From contig NZ_JOCA01000009.1 of assembly GCF_000718785.1 (NCBI RefSeq), positions 62,001 through 126,000 of the forward strand: a DNA stretch of 64,000 nucleotides, in the 5' to 3' direction. Both the position numbers and the translations under genes were made by a program. The stretch comes from Streptomyces sp. NRRL WC-3626 (GTDB lineage: Bacteria > Actinomycetota > Actinomycetes > Streptomycetales > Streptomycetaceae). Below the pieces are notes generated by a model, which had not been told where the DNA came from, did not search any database, and saw only the letters and a program-made list of their open reading frames with translations. Positions within the stretch are counted from its first letter, which is position 1; each line of letters begins with the position of its first letter. Of this stretch, positions 31,605 through 39,553 are shown in pieces.

Positions 31605-33107
31605 ATGACCCGTTTCACACGGTGGACGGCCCTGACGGTCGCCGCCGCGCTCCTGACCGCCGGCTGCAGCGGCGGCGGTTCACCGGACGACGGCTCCGGC
31701 GGCGACGACAAGAACGGTGAGAACGGCGGGACGGCGCTCGACTGGGAGCGCTGCAAGGCAACCGAGGACGCCCCCGCACCGGGCGAGGACTGGCAGTGCG
31801 CCACGCTCCAGGTGCCGCTGGACTGGTCGAAGCCGGAAGGCTCCACGATCGGGCTCGCCCTGATCCGGGCCGAGGCCACGGGCGACGACCGCCTCGGCTC
31901 ACTGCTGTTCAACTTCGGCGGCCCCGGCGGCTCGGGCGTGGACATGATGCCGTCCTACGGCGCCACGGCCGCCAAGCTGCGCGAGCGCTACGACCTGGTG
32001 AGCTGGGACCCGCGCGGCGTCGCGGCCAGCGAGGGCGTCCGCTGCCGCGACGACGAGGACATCCGGGCCGCCGAGTCGTCGGTGGACGGCACCCCGGACA
32101 CCCCGGCGGAGGAACAGGCGTTCCTCCAGGACGCCGTCGGCTTCGGCAAGGGCTGCGCGGACGCGGCCGGGAAGCTGATGGCCCATGTCTCGACCACCGA
32201 CACCGCTCGCGACATGGACCGCATCCGGCAGGTCCTCGGCGACGACCGGCTGAACTACTTCGGCATCTCCTACGGCACCGAACTCGGCGGTGTCTACGCC
32301 CATCTGTTCCCGAAGAAGGTGGGCCGGATGACGCTCGACGCGGTGGTCGACCCGACCGCCGACACCGTGGGCCACGCCAAGAACCAGACCCGGGGCTTCC
32401 AGACGGCCCTGGACAACTATCTGAAGTCCACCGGGCGGGACCCCGGACAGGGTTCACGGGAGATCGCGGAGCTGCTGGAGCGGATCGACTCCGAGCCGCT
32501 GCCGACGTCGTCGTCCGGGCGCGAGCTGACGCAAACGCTGGCCCTGACCGGCATCGTCCTGCCGCTGTACAGCAAGACCAGCTGGCCCGTGCTGACCAGC
32601 GCGCTGGAGGCTGCCGAGGAGGGCGACGGCACGGAGCTGCTGGCGCTGGCCGACGGCTACAACGAACGGGACGAGTCGGGGCACTACGGCACGACGGGCC
32701 ACTCACAGCGGGTCATATCGTGCCTGGACGACAAGCAGCGGCCGACCCTGGAGGAGACGAAGAGGCTGCTGCCCGAATTCGCGGAGATCTCGGCCGTGTT
32801 CGGGTCCTTCCTCGGCTGGGACACGGCAGGCTGGTGCCACGACTGGCCGGTCCCGGGCCAGTTCGACACCCCGGAGGTGAGCGCCCCGGGCGCGGCGCCG
32901 GTCCTGGTCGTGGGCAACACCGGCGACCCGGCGACGCCGTACGAGGGCGCCCGGAAGATGGCGGACGAGCTGGGCGTGGGCGTGCTGCTCACCTGGAAGG
33001 GCGAGGGCCATGGCGCGTACGGCAGTGGGAGCGACTGCGTCGACTCCACGGTGAACGCGTATCTGCTGGACGGCACGGTGCCGAAGGACGGCAAGGTCTG
33101 CTCCTGA
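31605..33107 (+). CDS. Secreted alpha/beta-hydrolase lipoprotein, paralogue of the preceding gene
   Basis: A 500-residue predicted lipoprotein with lipobox LLTAGC. The same NFGGPGGSG, GISYGTELGG, GNTGDPATPYEGAR and GEGHGAYGSG catalytic landmarks appear as in the upstream gene. The two share long identical stretches (such as the region around HLFPKKVGR), so they arose by tandem duplication. The ATG at 31605 follows GAGGGGGGAA. Function: secreted exo-peptidase, substrate not determinable. A hairpin after the stop (33114-33152) ends the unit. Confidence 0.88.
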   Translation: MTRFTRWTALTVAAALLTAGCSGGGSPDDGSGGDDKNGENGGTALDWERCKATEDAPAPGEDWQCATLQVPLDWSKPEGSTIGLALIRAEATGDDRLGSLLFNFGGPGGSGVDMMPSYGATAAKLRERYDLVSWDPRGVAASEGVRCRDDEDIRAAESSVDGTPDTPAEEQAFLQDAVGFGKGCADAAGKLMAHVSTTDTARDMDRIRQVLGDDRLNYFGISYGTELGGVYAHLFPKKVGRMTLDAVVDPTADTVGHAKNQTRGFQTALDNYLKSTGRDPGQGSREIAELLERIDSEPLPTSSSGRELTQTLALTGIVLPLYSKTSWPVLTSALEAAEEGDGTELLALADGYNERDESGHYGTTGHSQRVISCLDDKQRPTLEETKRLLPEFAEISAVFGSFLGWDTAGWCHDWPVPGQFDTPEVSAPGAAPVLVVGNTGDPATPYEGARKMADELGVGVLLTWKGEGHGAYGSGSDCVDSTVNAYLLDGTVPKDGKVCS

Positions 33108-33113
33108 CGACCG

Positions 33114-33152
33114 CGGGGGCTCCGCGCACTCGTGGTGCCCGGAGCCCCCGCG
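33114..33152. terminator. bidirectional hairpin between hydrolase and moeZ
   Basis: GCGGGGGCTCCG (33114-33125) pairs with CGGAGCCCCCGC (33141-33152), a perfect 12-bp stem with a 15-base loop between convergent genes. Confidence 0.8.
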
Positions 33153-33178
33153 TCGGCCCGTGGTCGTGCCCGGTTCGG

Positions 33179-34357
33179 TCAGTAGACCGGCTTCTCCGGC
33201 TCGATCTGGTTGACCCAGCCGATCACGCCGCCGCCCACGTGGACGGCGTCGGCGAAGCCCGCGGACTTCAGGACGGCCAGGACTTCCGCACTGCGGACGC
33301 CCGTCTTGCAGTTCAAGACGATCTTCTTGTCCTGCGGCAGGCTCTCCAGGGCGTTGCCCATGAGGAACTCGTTCTTGGGGATCAGGCGGGCGCCCGGGAT
33401 GGACACGATCTCGAACTCGTTCGGCTCGCGGACGTCGATGAGTTCGATGCTCTCGCCCTCGTCGATCCACTCCTTGAGCTGCTTGGGAGTGATCGTGGAG
33501 TCGATGGCCGCCGCCTGGGCCTCCTCGGACACGACGCCGCAGAAGGCCTCGTAGTCGATGAGCTCGGTGACGGTCGGGTTGTCGCCGCAGATCGCGCAGT
33601 CGGGGTCCTTGCGGACCTTGACCTGGCGGTACTGCATCTCCAGGGCGTCGTAGATCATGAGCCGGCCGACCAGCGGCTCGCCGATGCCGGCGAGGAGCTT
33701 GATGGCCTCGTTGGCCTGGATGGAGCCGATGGACGCGCACAGCACGCCCAGGACGCCGCCCTCGGCGCAGGAGGGGACCATGCCGGGGGGCGGGGGCTCC
33801 GGGTAGAGGCAGCGGTAGCAGGGGCCGTGCTCGGACCAGAAGACCGACGCCTGGCCGTCGAAGCGGTAGATCGAGCCCCACACGTACGGCTTGTTCAGCA
33901 GCACGCAGGCGTCGTTGACCAGGTAGCGGGTGGCGAAGTTGTCCGTGCCGTCGACGATCAGGTCGTACTGGCTGAAGATGTCCTTCACGTTGTCGGCTTC
34001 GAGCCGCTCCTCGTGCAGGACCACGTTCACGTACGGGTTGATGCCCTTGATCGTGTCACGCGCGGACTCGGCCTTGGGGCGGCCGATGTCGGCCTGGCTG
34101 TGGATGACCTGGCGCTGCAGGTTCGACTCGTCGACCTCGTCGAACTCCACGATGCCGAGTGTGCCCACGCCCGCCGCGGCCATGTACATCAGACCGGGCG
34201 AGCCCAGGCCGCCGGCGCCCACAAAGAGCACCTTGGCGTTCTTCAGCCGCTTCTGCCCGTCCATGCCCACATCGGGGATGATCAGGTGGCGGGAGTACCG
34301 GCGGACCTCGTCTACGGTGAGCTCGGGGGCCGGCTCGACCAGGGGTGGCAACGACAC
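33179..34357 (-). CDS. moeZ: Adenylyltransferase/sulfurtransferase MoeZ
   Basis: A 392-residue fusion of a ThiF/MoeB E1-like domain and a C-terminal rhodanese. Visible are the ATP-binding GAGGLGSPGLMYMAAAGVG, two zinc CxxC pairs (CYRC, CAIC), and the rhodanese cysteine in VLNCKTGVRSAE. It activates ubiquitin-like sulfur carriers (MoaD, CysO, ThiS types) and supplies them with sulfur. This is used in molybdenum cofactor, cysteine, thiamine or thio-natural-product pathways. The GTG at 34357 (VSLPPLVEPA) has GGAG upstream. MoaE at 1.9 kb is a likely downstream beneficiary. Confidence 0.95.
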   Translation of the reverse strand: MSLPPLVEPAPELTVDEVRRYSRHLIIPDVGMDGQKRLKNAKVLFVGAGGLGSPGLMYMAAAGVGTLGIVEFDEVDESNLQRQVIHSQADIGRPKAESARDTIKGINPYVNVVLHEERLEADNVKDIFSQYDLIVDGTDNFATRYLVNDACVLLNKPYVWGSIYRFDGQASVFWSEHGPCYRCLYPEPPPPGMVPSCAEGGVLGVLCASIGSIQANEAIKLLAGIGEPLVGRLMIYDALEMQYRQVKVRKDPDCAICGDNPTVTELIDYEAFCGVVSEEAQAAAIDSTITPKQLKEWIDEGESIELIDVREPNEFEIVSIPGARLIPKNEFLMGNALESLPQDKKIVLNCKTGVRSAEVLAVLKSAGFADAVHVGGGVIGWVNQIEPEKPVY

Positions 34358-34420
34358 GGGGACTCCGTTGGTCGGACGATCACTACGGTTGTTCTCCGCT
34401 TAACAGTGCCATGGCCTTTT

Positions 34421-35176
34421 TCATTCCGAGACACCTGTTCCGATCCGCGAGACGATGTCGTCCCAGTAGCCGGGCAGGGGTTCCCACGGGGCTGTGCGGG
34501 CCCGGTGGTTCGCGTCGTGGGTGCGGTCCGTGAAGTAGATCGTCGCGGCACCGTGCCAGCGGGCGATGCGCAGGGCCTCGTCGAGGTGCGGGCGGGGCAT
34601 GCCGTGCACGAAGTGGCAGAAGCGTTCGGGCGGGTGGTCGGCGGTCCATTCCGCCGTCTGCGAGAAGCGGTAGTCGCTCCACGGGCCGGAGAAGGTGACC
34701 AGTTGGTCGGCGTGCTCGGCGTATCCGGGGTACGGATGGGTGCCGTGGCCGAGGACGATGTGGGCGTCGTGGAGGGCCCGGAGTGCGGTGACGGTGCTCC
34801 GGACTTCGGGGAGTGCGGCGCGGTCGGCGGGACAGCGGTCCAGGAGGAAGCCGTCGACCTGGTACCAGTCGATGAAGCGGTGGGCGTCCGCGATCACCTC
34901 GGCGAAGGTGCGCATCCCGTAGGCGGTGTCGAGGCGGCCGAGGACGCGGACACCGGTGTTGCGGAGGCGGCCGGCCGCTTCCAGGCAGTGCGGGTCGGGC
35001 CGGCAGCCGGGGCCGTCGGCCACATCGAGGACGACCCAGTGCAGCGGGGTGCCCGGGCGGGTGAGTTCGTTCCACTCGGCCGGGGCGACGAGGGGGTGGG
35101 CGAGGCCGGGGACACCGACGCCGGTGCGGACGCCGGTGGTGGCGGTGCCGGGTTTGACGCTCGTCAGATACGGCAT
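34421..35176 (-). CDS. Spherulin-4 family (glycosidase-like) protein
   Basis: A 251-residue protein of the spherulation-specific family 4 / TIM-barrel glycosidase-like group (related to PelA-type hydrolase domains). Landmarks are PAEWNELTRPGTPLHWVVLDVADGPG, VRVLGRLDTAYGMR, IDWYQVDGFLLDRCP with probable catalytic acids, and HIVLGHGTHPYPGYAEHADQ. No signal peptide is evident, which is odd for a polysaccharide hydrolase. The ATG at 35176 has GGAGGCGGC upstream and overlaps the end of the epimerase gene by 13 bases, so the two are coupled. Confidence 0.78.
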   Translation of the reverse strand: MPYLTSVKPGTATTGVRTGVGVPGLAHPLVAPAEWNELTRPGTPLHWVVLDVADGPGCRPDPHCLEAAGRLRNTGVRVLGRLDTAYGMRTFAEVIADAHRFIDWYQVDGFLLDRCPADRAALPEVRSTVTALRALHDAHIVLGHGTHPYPGYAEHADQLVTFSGPWSDYRFSQTAEWTADHPPERFCHFVHGMPRPHLDEALRIARWHGAATIYFTDRTHDANHRARTAPWEPLPGYWDDIVSRIGTGVSE

Positions 35177-36180
35177 GCCGCCTCCATCCAGATGTCGGCG
35201 AGGGACTCCTCGAGATTGATCCGGGGGCGCCAGCCGAGGCGGTCGCGCGCGGTGCGGACGTCGGCCTGCTGCCAGCTGCCGCAGCCGTCGGGGTACGGGA
35301 AGGCGACGGGAGCGGTACCGGGGTGGTGGTCGGAGTCCTGGCGGGGGTGCCCGATCGTGGCGCGGAGGGTGGGGGCGGGGTGGGAGGTGGCGTGGAGGGC
35401 GGCGTGGGGTGCGTGCGAGTGCGGGGGGCCGTCCAGTTCGTTGAGGGCGCCGCCGTAGCCGGCCACTCGGGCGAGGATTCCGGCGGCGTCGCGGAGGCGG
35501 ACGGCCCGTCCCGAGCCGATGTTGATGACGCCCTGCGCGGCGGAGAGGGAGGCGGCGTGGACGGCGCGGGCGACGTCGCGTACGTCGACGAAGTCCCGCT
35601 GTGCGCCGAGGCCGCCGAGTTTCAGTTCGGCGTCGCCGGACTGCATGGCGCGGCGCATCGCCTCGGCGAGGCGGCCGAGAGGGGAGCCGGCGGGGGTACC
35701 GGGGCCGACGGGTGAGAAGACCCGCAGGACCACGGCGTCCAGGCCGGAACCGAGGACGAGTTCGGTGGCGGCGAGTTTGCTGACGCCGTACGGGCCACCG
35801 GGGCGGGGGACGGCGTCCTCGGCGGTGGACGAGCCGGGTTGGCTGGGGCCGTACTCGGAGCCGCAGCCGATCTGTACGAGCCGTGCGCCGCAGCCGCTGC
35901 GGCGGAGGGCCTCGCAGACGGTGGCGACGGCGACGGTGTTGTGGCGGGTGAGTTCGCGGGCGCCGCCTCGGGTGGTGCCGGCGCAGTTGACGACTACGCC
36001 GGGATGGACGGCGTCGAGGAAGCGGGTGAGGGCGCCGGGGCTGCCGGTGGCGAGGTCGAAGCGGACGTCGGCGTCGTCGCCTCGTCCGAGGGCGGTGAGC
36101 TGGACTGCGGGGTCGGCGAGGAGGCGGTCGGCTACGAAGCGGCCGAGGTAGCCGTTGGCTCCGATCAGGAGGACTCTCAT
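35164..36180 (-). CDS. NAD-dependent sugar-nucleotide epimerase/dehydratase
   Basis: A 338-residue extended SDR: GANGYLGRFVADRLL at the N-terminus, VNCAGTTRGGARELTRHNTVA, then the catalytic YGVSKLA at about residue 147 and a typical C-terminal substrate lobe. It probably interconverts or dehydrates a nucleotide sugar. The ATG at 36180 follows GAAGGAGCC. It lies in a minus-strand cluster with a glycosyltransferase and a spherulin-4 protein, suggesting precursor supply for a polysaccharide. Exact sugar not predictable. Confidence 0.82.
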   Translation of the reverse strand: MRVLLIGANGYLGRFVADRLLADPAVQLTALGRGDDADVRFDLATGSPGALTRFLDAVHPGVVVNCAGTTRGGARELTRHNTVAVATVCEALRRSGCGARLVQIGCGSEYGPSQPGSSTAEDAVPRPGGPYGVSKLAATELVLGSGLDAVVLRVFSPVGPGTPAGSPLGRLAEAMRRAMQSGDAELKLGGLGAQRDFVDVRDVARAVHAASLSAAQGVINIGSGRAVRLRDAAGILARVAGYGGALNELDGPPHSHAPHAALHATSHPAPTLRATIGHPRQDSDHHPGTAPVAFPYPDGCGSWQQADVRTARDRLGWRPRINLEESLADIWMEAACRI

Positions 36181-36290
36181 CGGGCGGCTCCTTCGGCGTC
36201 CGGGGTGGTCATCGCGGGGTTCTCCTTCGTGTGCGGGCTTGTGGCGCGAGGGCCTGATGTCGGGGGCGGGGCCGGGTCGTCGGTGACCGC

Positions 36291-36450
36291 GGCCCGGGGT
36301 TTGCGGGGTGCCCCCTCATGAGGGCGGGCCGGGGGGTGTTGCGCGGCCGGGCGATTGCGGGGTTGCCGATGCGCTGGTGTGGACCCCGGGGGGGTGTCGC
36401 AGCCCGGCGTTTGCGGGGTGCCGTCGCGCCCACCCGTGCCGCCCCAGCGG
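36291..36450. repeat. three degenerate ~55-bp tandem repeat units
   Basis: Units start near 36291, 36345 and 36401. Each opens with a variant of GGCCCGGGGTTTGCGGGGTG (second copy GGCCGGGCGATTGCGG, third AGCCCGGCGTTTGCGG). The first two end in GGGGGGTGTnGC. Spacing is 54 and 56 bases. The 391-base gap between the epimerase start and the membrane-protein stop holds these and nothing that looks coding. Confidence 0.6.
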
Positions 36451-36501
36451 CACGACTGCCCGCGAAGGGCGGAGGGCAGGGAGCGCGGGTGCGACGGCGG
36501 A

Positions 36502-36540
36502 GTGCGGGGGCGGGGTGCGGGGGCGGGGTGCGGGCGCGGT
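36502..36540 (+). repeat. short G-rich direct repeat
   Basis: GTGCGGGGGCGGG occurs twice in succession, followed by a partial third copy (GTGCGGGCGCGG). Runs of three or more G make a G-quadruplex on the plus strand conceivable. It lies just after the membrane-protein stop codon. Confidence 0.5.
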
Positions 36541-36571
36541 GCGGCTGACCGTAGGGGTAGGGGTGTGGTTC

Positions 36572-37705
36572 TCACCGGGGTGGTTCCGGGGGGATGTGGG
36601 TTGAGGCTTGGGGGAGTTTTCGGGTGGTGTGGATCAGGAGGAGCAGGGACGCTGCTCCGCAGGTGAGGGTGGGGAGGGCGGCTGGGCTCCAGTAGGTGGT
36701 CAGGGTCTGGAGCGGGGTGGCCAGGGCGTCGCAGCCGGGGAGGCGGGCCGCGAAGAGTGTGGCCAGGGCCGTCAGCTGGGCGGCGGCGGTGAGGGTGAGG
36801 ATCACCTTCGGGGCGTGGGTGAAGCCGTGGATCGTGAGGAGGCGGGCCAGGAACAGGAGGCCGCCCAGGGCGAGCGTCGAGGGGAGGGCGAGGGGCTCGT
36901 CGAGAAGCGCGGAGGTCGCCGTGACCAGTACGGCCACCGTCCCCAGGAACAGGGCGAACAGGGCGATGAGCAGGGGCCGTACGGATGCCGCGAAGTCCTC
37001 CAGGCCACGGCTCGACTCCAGCCTTCGGCGGACCCGGGCGGCGAGGACGTGGGCCGTCCAGGCGGCGGGGGCGCAGGACAAGGCGAGCGCCACGACCGGG
37101 GCGACGGTGAGGGGCCAGTCCCCCGCCGCCGTACCGTCGGGCAGGCCGTCGGGGCCGCCGGTGACCGCCGTACGGAGCAGGCCGTCGCCCAGCAGGGTGT
37201 AGGCGATGAGCCAGCAGGTCCAGGACGCCGCCGAGGAGTGGGCCGGGATCTCGGTCCGGGCGCTCAGCGGGCCCCGGCGCAGGGCCGCGTGCAGGGCGAG
37301 GGTGACGGCGAGGACACCGGCCGCCGCCGTGTAGACGCGGGCCTCGCCGTGGGTGAGGCGCAGGGCGACGGCCGACGCGGCGCAGAGAGCGCCGGGAAGG
37401 CCGGGAAGGAGGACGAGGACGGTCCGGGCGGCGCCGGCCCGGGCGGTCGTCGTGGCCGGGGCGGGCCTGGGGGCGGCGTCGTCGCGGGACACGCGGGCGT
37501 AGAGCTCCTCGGCGAGGGAGAACACGTCGCGGTGGCGGAAGCGGGCCGCGGTGCGGTCGGTGATGCCGTGGGCCTCCAGGCCCGCCGCGATCTCCAGCGG
37601 GTCCACCGCCTGCTCGCACAGGTCGCGGTGCCGGTGCAGCAGCGCCTTGACCGGGTCCGCCGCGCCCGGCGGAGTGCTGTGGTGCAGTGCGCCGAGGTCG
37701 TTCAT
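36572..37705 (-). CDS. Multi-pass membrane protein of polysaccharide cluster
   Basis: A 377-residue protein. About 90 soluble residues (LCEQAVDPLEIAAGLEAHG region) come first, then about eight hydrophobic helices, the last ending before a short polar tail (TRKLPQASTHIPPEPPR). It is shorter than a typical 12-helix MOP flippase such as PelG, so an exact family is not assigned. Its ATG (37703-37705) overlaps the TGA of the glycosyltransferase (ATGA), meaning tight coupling. The likely role is export or assembly of the product made by its glycosyltransferase partner (inference). Confidence 0.7.
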   Translation of the reverse strand: MNDLGALHHSTPPGAADPVKALLHRHRDLCEQAVDPLEIAAGLEAHGITDRTAARFRHRDVFSLAEELYARVSRDDAAPRPAPATTTARAGAARTVLVLLPGLPGALCAASAVALRLTHGEARVYTAAAGVLAVTLALHAALRRGPLSARTEIPAHSSAASWTCWLIAYTLLGDGLLRTAVTGGPDGLPDGTAAGDWPLTVAPVVALALSCAPAAWTAHVLAARVRRRLESSRGLEDFAASVRPLLIALFALFLGTVAVLVTATSALLDEPLALPSTLALGGLLFLARLLTIHGFTHAPKVILTLTAAAQLTALATLFAARLPGCDALATPLQTLTTYWSPAALPTLTCGAASLLLLIHTTRKLPQASTHIPPEPPR

Positions 37706-39381
37706 CGGGCTGTCTCCGTCGCGGGTACGGGGGTGTCCATGGCCGCCCACCCGGGGACGGCGCGCGGGGTGGGGTCGGTCCAGTGGCCGGGCACGTGGGC
37801 CTCGGCGGGTGTGGCGAAGGGCAGGGGGTCGCCGGTGCCGTCGAGGAGGAGACGGCGGACCGGGGTCCGGGCGACGATCTCCAGGTAGATGCCGCGGAAG
37901 GCGGAGACGTTCTGCTCGACGGTGAAGAGCTCGAGTGCGCGGGCGCGCGCGGCGGCACCGAGGCGTGCACGGCGCTCGGGGTCGCGCAGCAGGGAGACGC
38001 ACGCCTCGGCGAGCGCCCGCGGATTGCGCGGCGGTACGACGAGACCGGTGCCGCCGATGGCCTCCACGACGGCACCGACGTCCGTGGAGACCGTCGCGCG
38101 AGCGCAGAACATGGCCTCGACGAGGCCGGCCGGGAAGCCCTCGACGACGCTGGACAGGACGGTCACCGCGCCGGAGGCGTACGCGTCGGCGGGTGTGTCC
38201 AGGCCCGGGCCGCCGAGTTCCTCGAAGGACACCGGGTTCGCGCCGACGGAGTGCGGGCCGTCGGCCTCGTCCGGGAAGAGCTGTGCGGCCAGTGCCCTGC
38301 AGTGGCCGAGGTAGGCGGTGCCCTCCGGATCCGAGGGACTGCCGACGATCCGCAGCCGGGTCCCGGGCTCCTCCTTGCGGATCTCCGCGAAGGCGTGCAG
38401 CAGGGAGACCAGGTCCTTGGCGGGCTCCACCCGGCCGACCCAGACGAGGGTGTGCGGGTCCGCGCGCCCCGGGGACTCCCCGGCCTCCGCGAAGGGCGCG
38501 GCGTCCATGCCGGGGTACACCGTGCGCAGCTTCTCCCGGTCGGCGCCGCAGCGCTCCTGCCAGCGGCGGGCGTGGGTGTTGCCCGGTGTGACGAACGCGG
38601 CCCGGCGGTAGGTCTCGGCGGCGAGCCTGCCGTGGAAGGCGGCGAGCAGGGAGCGGACCGCGGGTGAGGCGTCGGGTCGGGTGAGGTAGTGCGTGCGCAG
38701 GCGTACGCCGTATTCGGTGACGAGGAGGGGGATGCCGAAGAAGTGGTGGGCGAGCAGGCCCGGAAGGGCGGTCAGTCCGCCGGCGGTGGCGTGGCACAGG
38801 TCCACCGCGCCGAGTCCGTCCTCCTCGTACCAGTCGAGCGAAAGGGGGCGCAGGGCGCGCTCCAGATGCGCGGCGACGGACAGCAGATCCGGCACGCGCG
38901 CCTCGCGCGCGGCGCGCTGGGCGCCCGGCGTACGACAGGCGCGCTCCAGGGCGCGTACGGCCGTCTCGGAGCGGAGTGCGGCCACCAGACCGCCTTCGTC
39001 GCGGGCGAGTTCGGCGAGGCCCCGCAGGGCGGTGGCGAAACGGTCCGCCTCGGACGTCGCGGGCCGAGTGCCGGGGGTGATGAGGTCCCTCGCGGCGCAG
39101 AGGACGGCGGCGAGTTCGCCGTAGTGCTCCGAGAAGCGCCGGCGTGCGCGGCGGCCGTACACCACCCCGTCGTCCTCGGCGGTCCACAGCGGGGCGGTGT
39201 GGACCCTGCTCACCTGGGGAGGCAGCGGGACCCAGCCCGCGTCCTCCTGGGCCTCGTCGCCGCTGAACGCGTAGACGTCGAACTCGTGCCGGTCCAGTCC
39301 GCGTACCAGGCGGTCGCACCAGAGCCCGCCCTCACCGCCCACGTACGGATAGCCACCCTCCGTAAGCAGTCCGATGCGCAC
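37702..39381 (-). CDS. PelF-like GT4 glycosyltransferase (DUF3492)
   Basis: A 559-residue cytosolic glycosyltransferase of the GT-B fold. The N-terminal DUF3492 part starts VRIGLLTEGGYPYVGGEGG, with HFFGIPLLVTEYGV and the GNTHARRWQERCGAD region. The GT4 C-terminal lobe shows VWVGRVEPAKDLVSLLHAF and the nucleotide-sugar binding VLSSVVEGFPAGLVEAM...GAVVEA with the E-x7-E pattern. PelF, the Pel-polysaccharide polymerase, has this architecture. The GTG at 39381 is where family similarity starts. It is the first gene of the four-gene cluster. Confidence 0.85.
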   Translation of the reverse strand: MRIGLLTEGGYPYVGGEGGLWCDRLVRGLDRHEFDVYAFSGDEAQEDAGWVPLPPQVSRVHTAPLWTAEDDGVVYGRRARRRFSEHYGELAAVLCAARDLITPGTRPATSEADRFATALRGLAELARDEGGLVAALRSETAVRALERACRTPGAQRAAREARVPDLLSVAAHLERALRPLSLDWYEEDGLGAVDLCHATAGGLTALPGLLAHHFFGIPLLVTEYGVRLRTHYLTRPDASPAVRSLLAAFHGRLAAETYRRAAFVTPGNTHARRWQERCGADREKLRTVYPGMDAAPFAEAGESPGRADPHTLVWVGRVEPAKDLVSLLHAFAEIRKEEPGTRLRIVGSPSDPEGTAYLGHCRALAAQLFPDEADGPHSVGANPVSFEELGGPGLDTPADAYASGAVTVLSSVVEGFPAGLVEAMFCARATVSTDVGAVVEAIGGTGLVVPPRNPRALAEACVSLLRDPERRARLGAAARARALELFTVEQNVSAFRGIYLEIVARTPVRRLLLDGTGDPLPFATPAEAHVPGHWTDPTPRAVPGWAAMDTPVPATETAR

Positions 39382-39553
39382 GTGTGCACCCCCGATCTCC
39401 CGTGTGGGGAGCCGCCGTTGGTCCGACGGCTCACATCGGTACGAACGTATGCGGACAAGGGGGTGGCGTGATGGACGGTTGTCCATCACGCCACCAAAAG
39501 GGGTGAACGCGCGTGACTTTCCCGCGCGGGGCGCGTTTCGCCGCGCTAGGCGA

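Noticed and set aside
31796..35458. 1220-codon plus-strand open frame across the second hydrolase and moeZ
   Set aside because: It is antisense to moeZ and out of frame with the hydrolase; the translated protein is Arg/Gly/Ala-rich without domains.
36181..36571. Possible small gene in the repeat-rich gap
   Set aside because: Short open frames here are Arg/Pro-rich with no ribosome binding site and overlap the tandem repeats.
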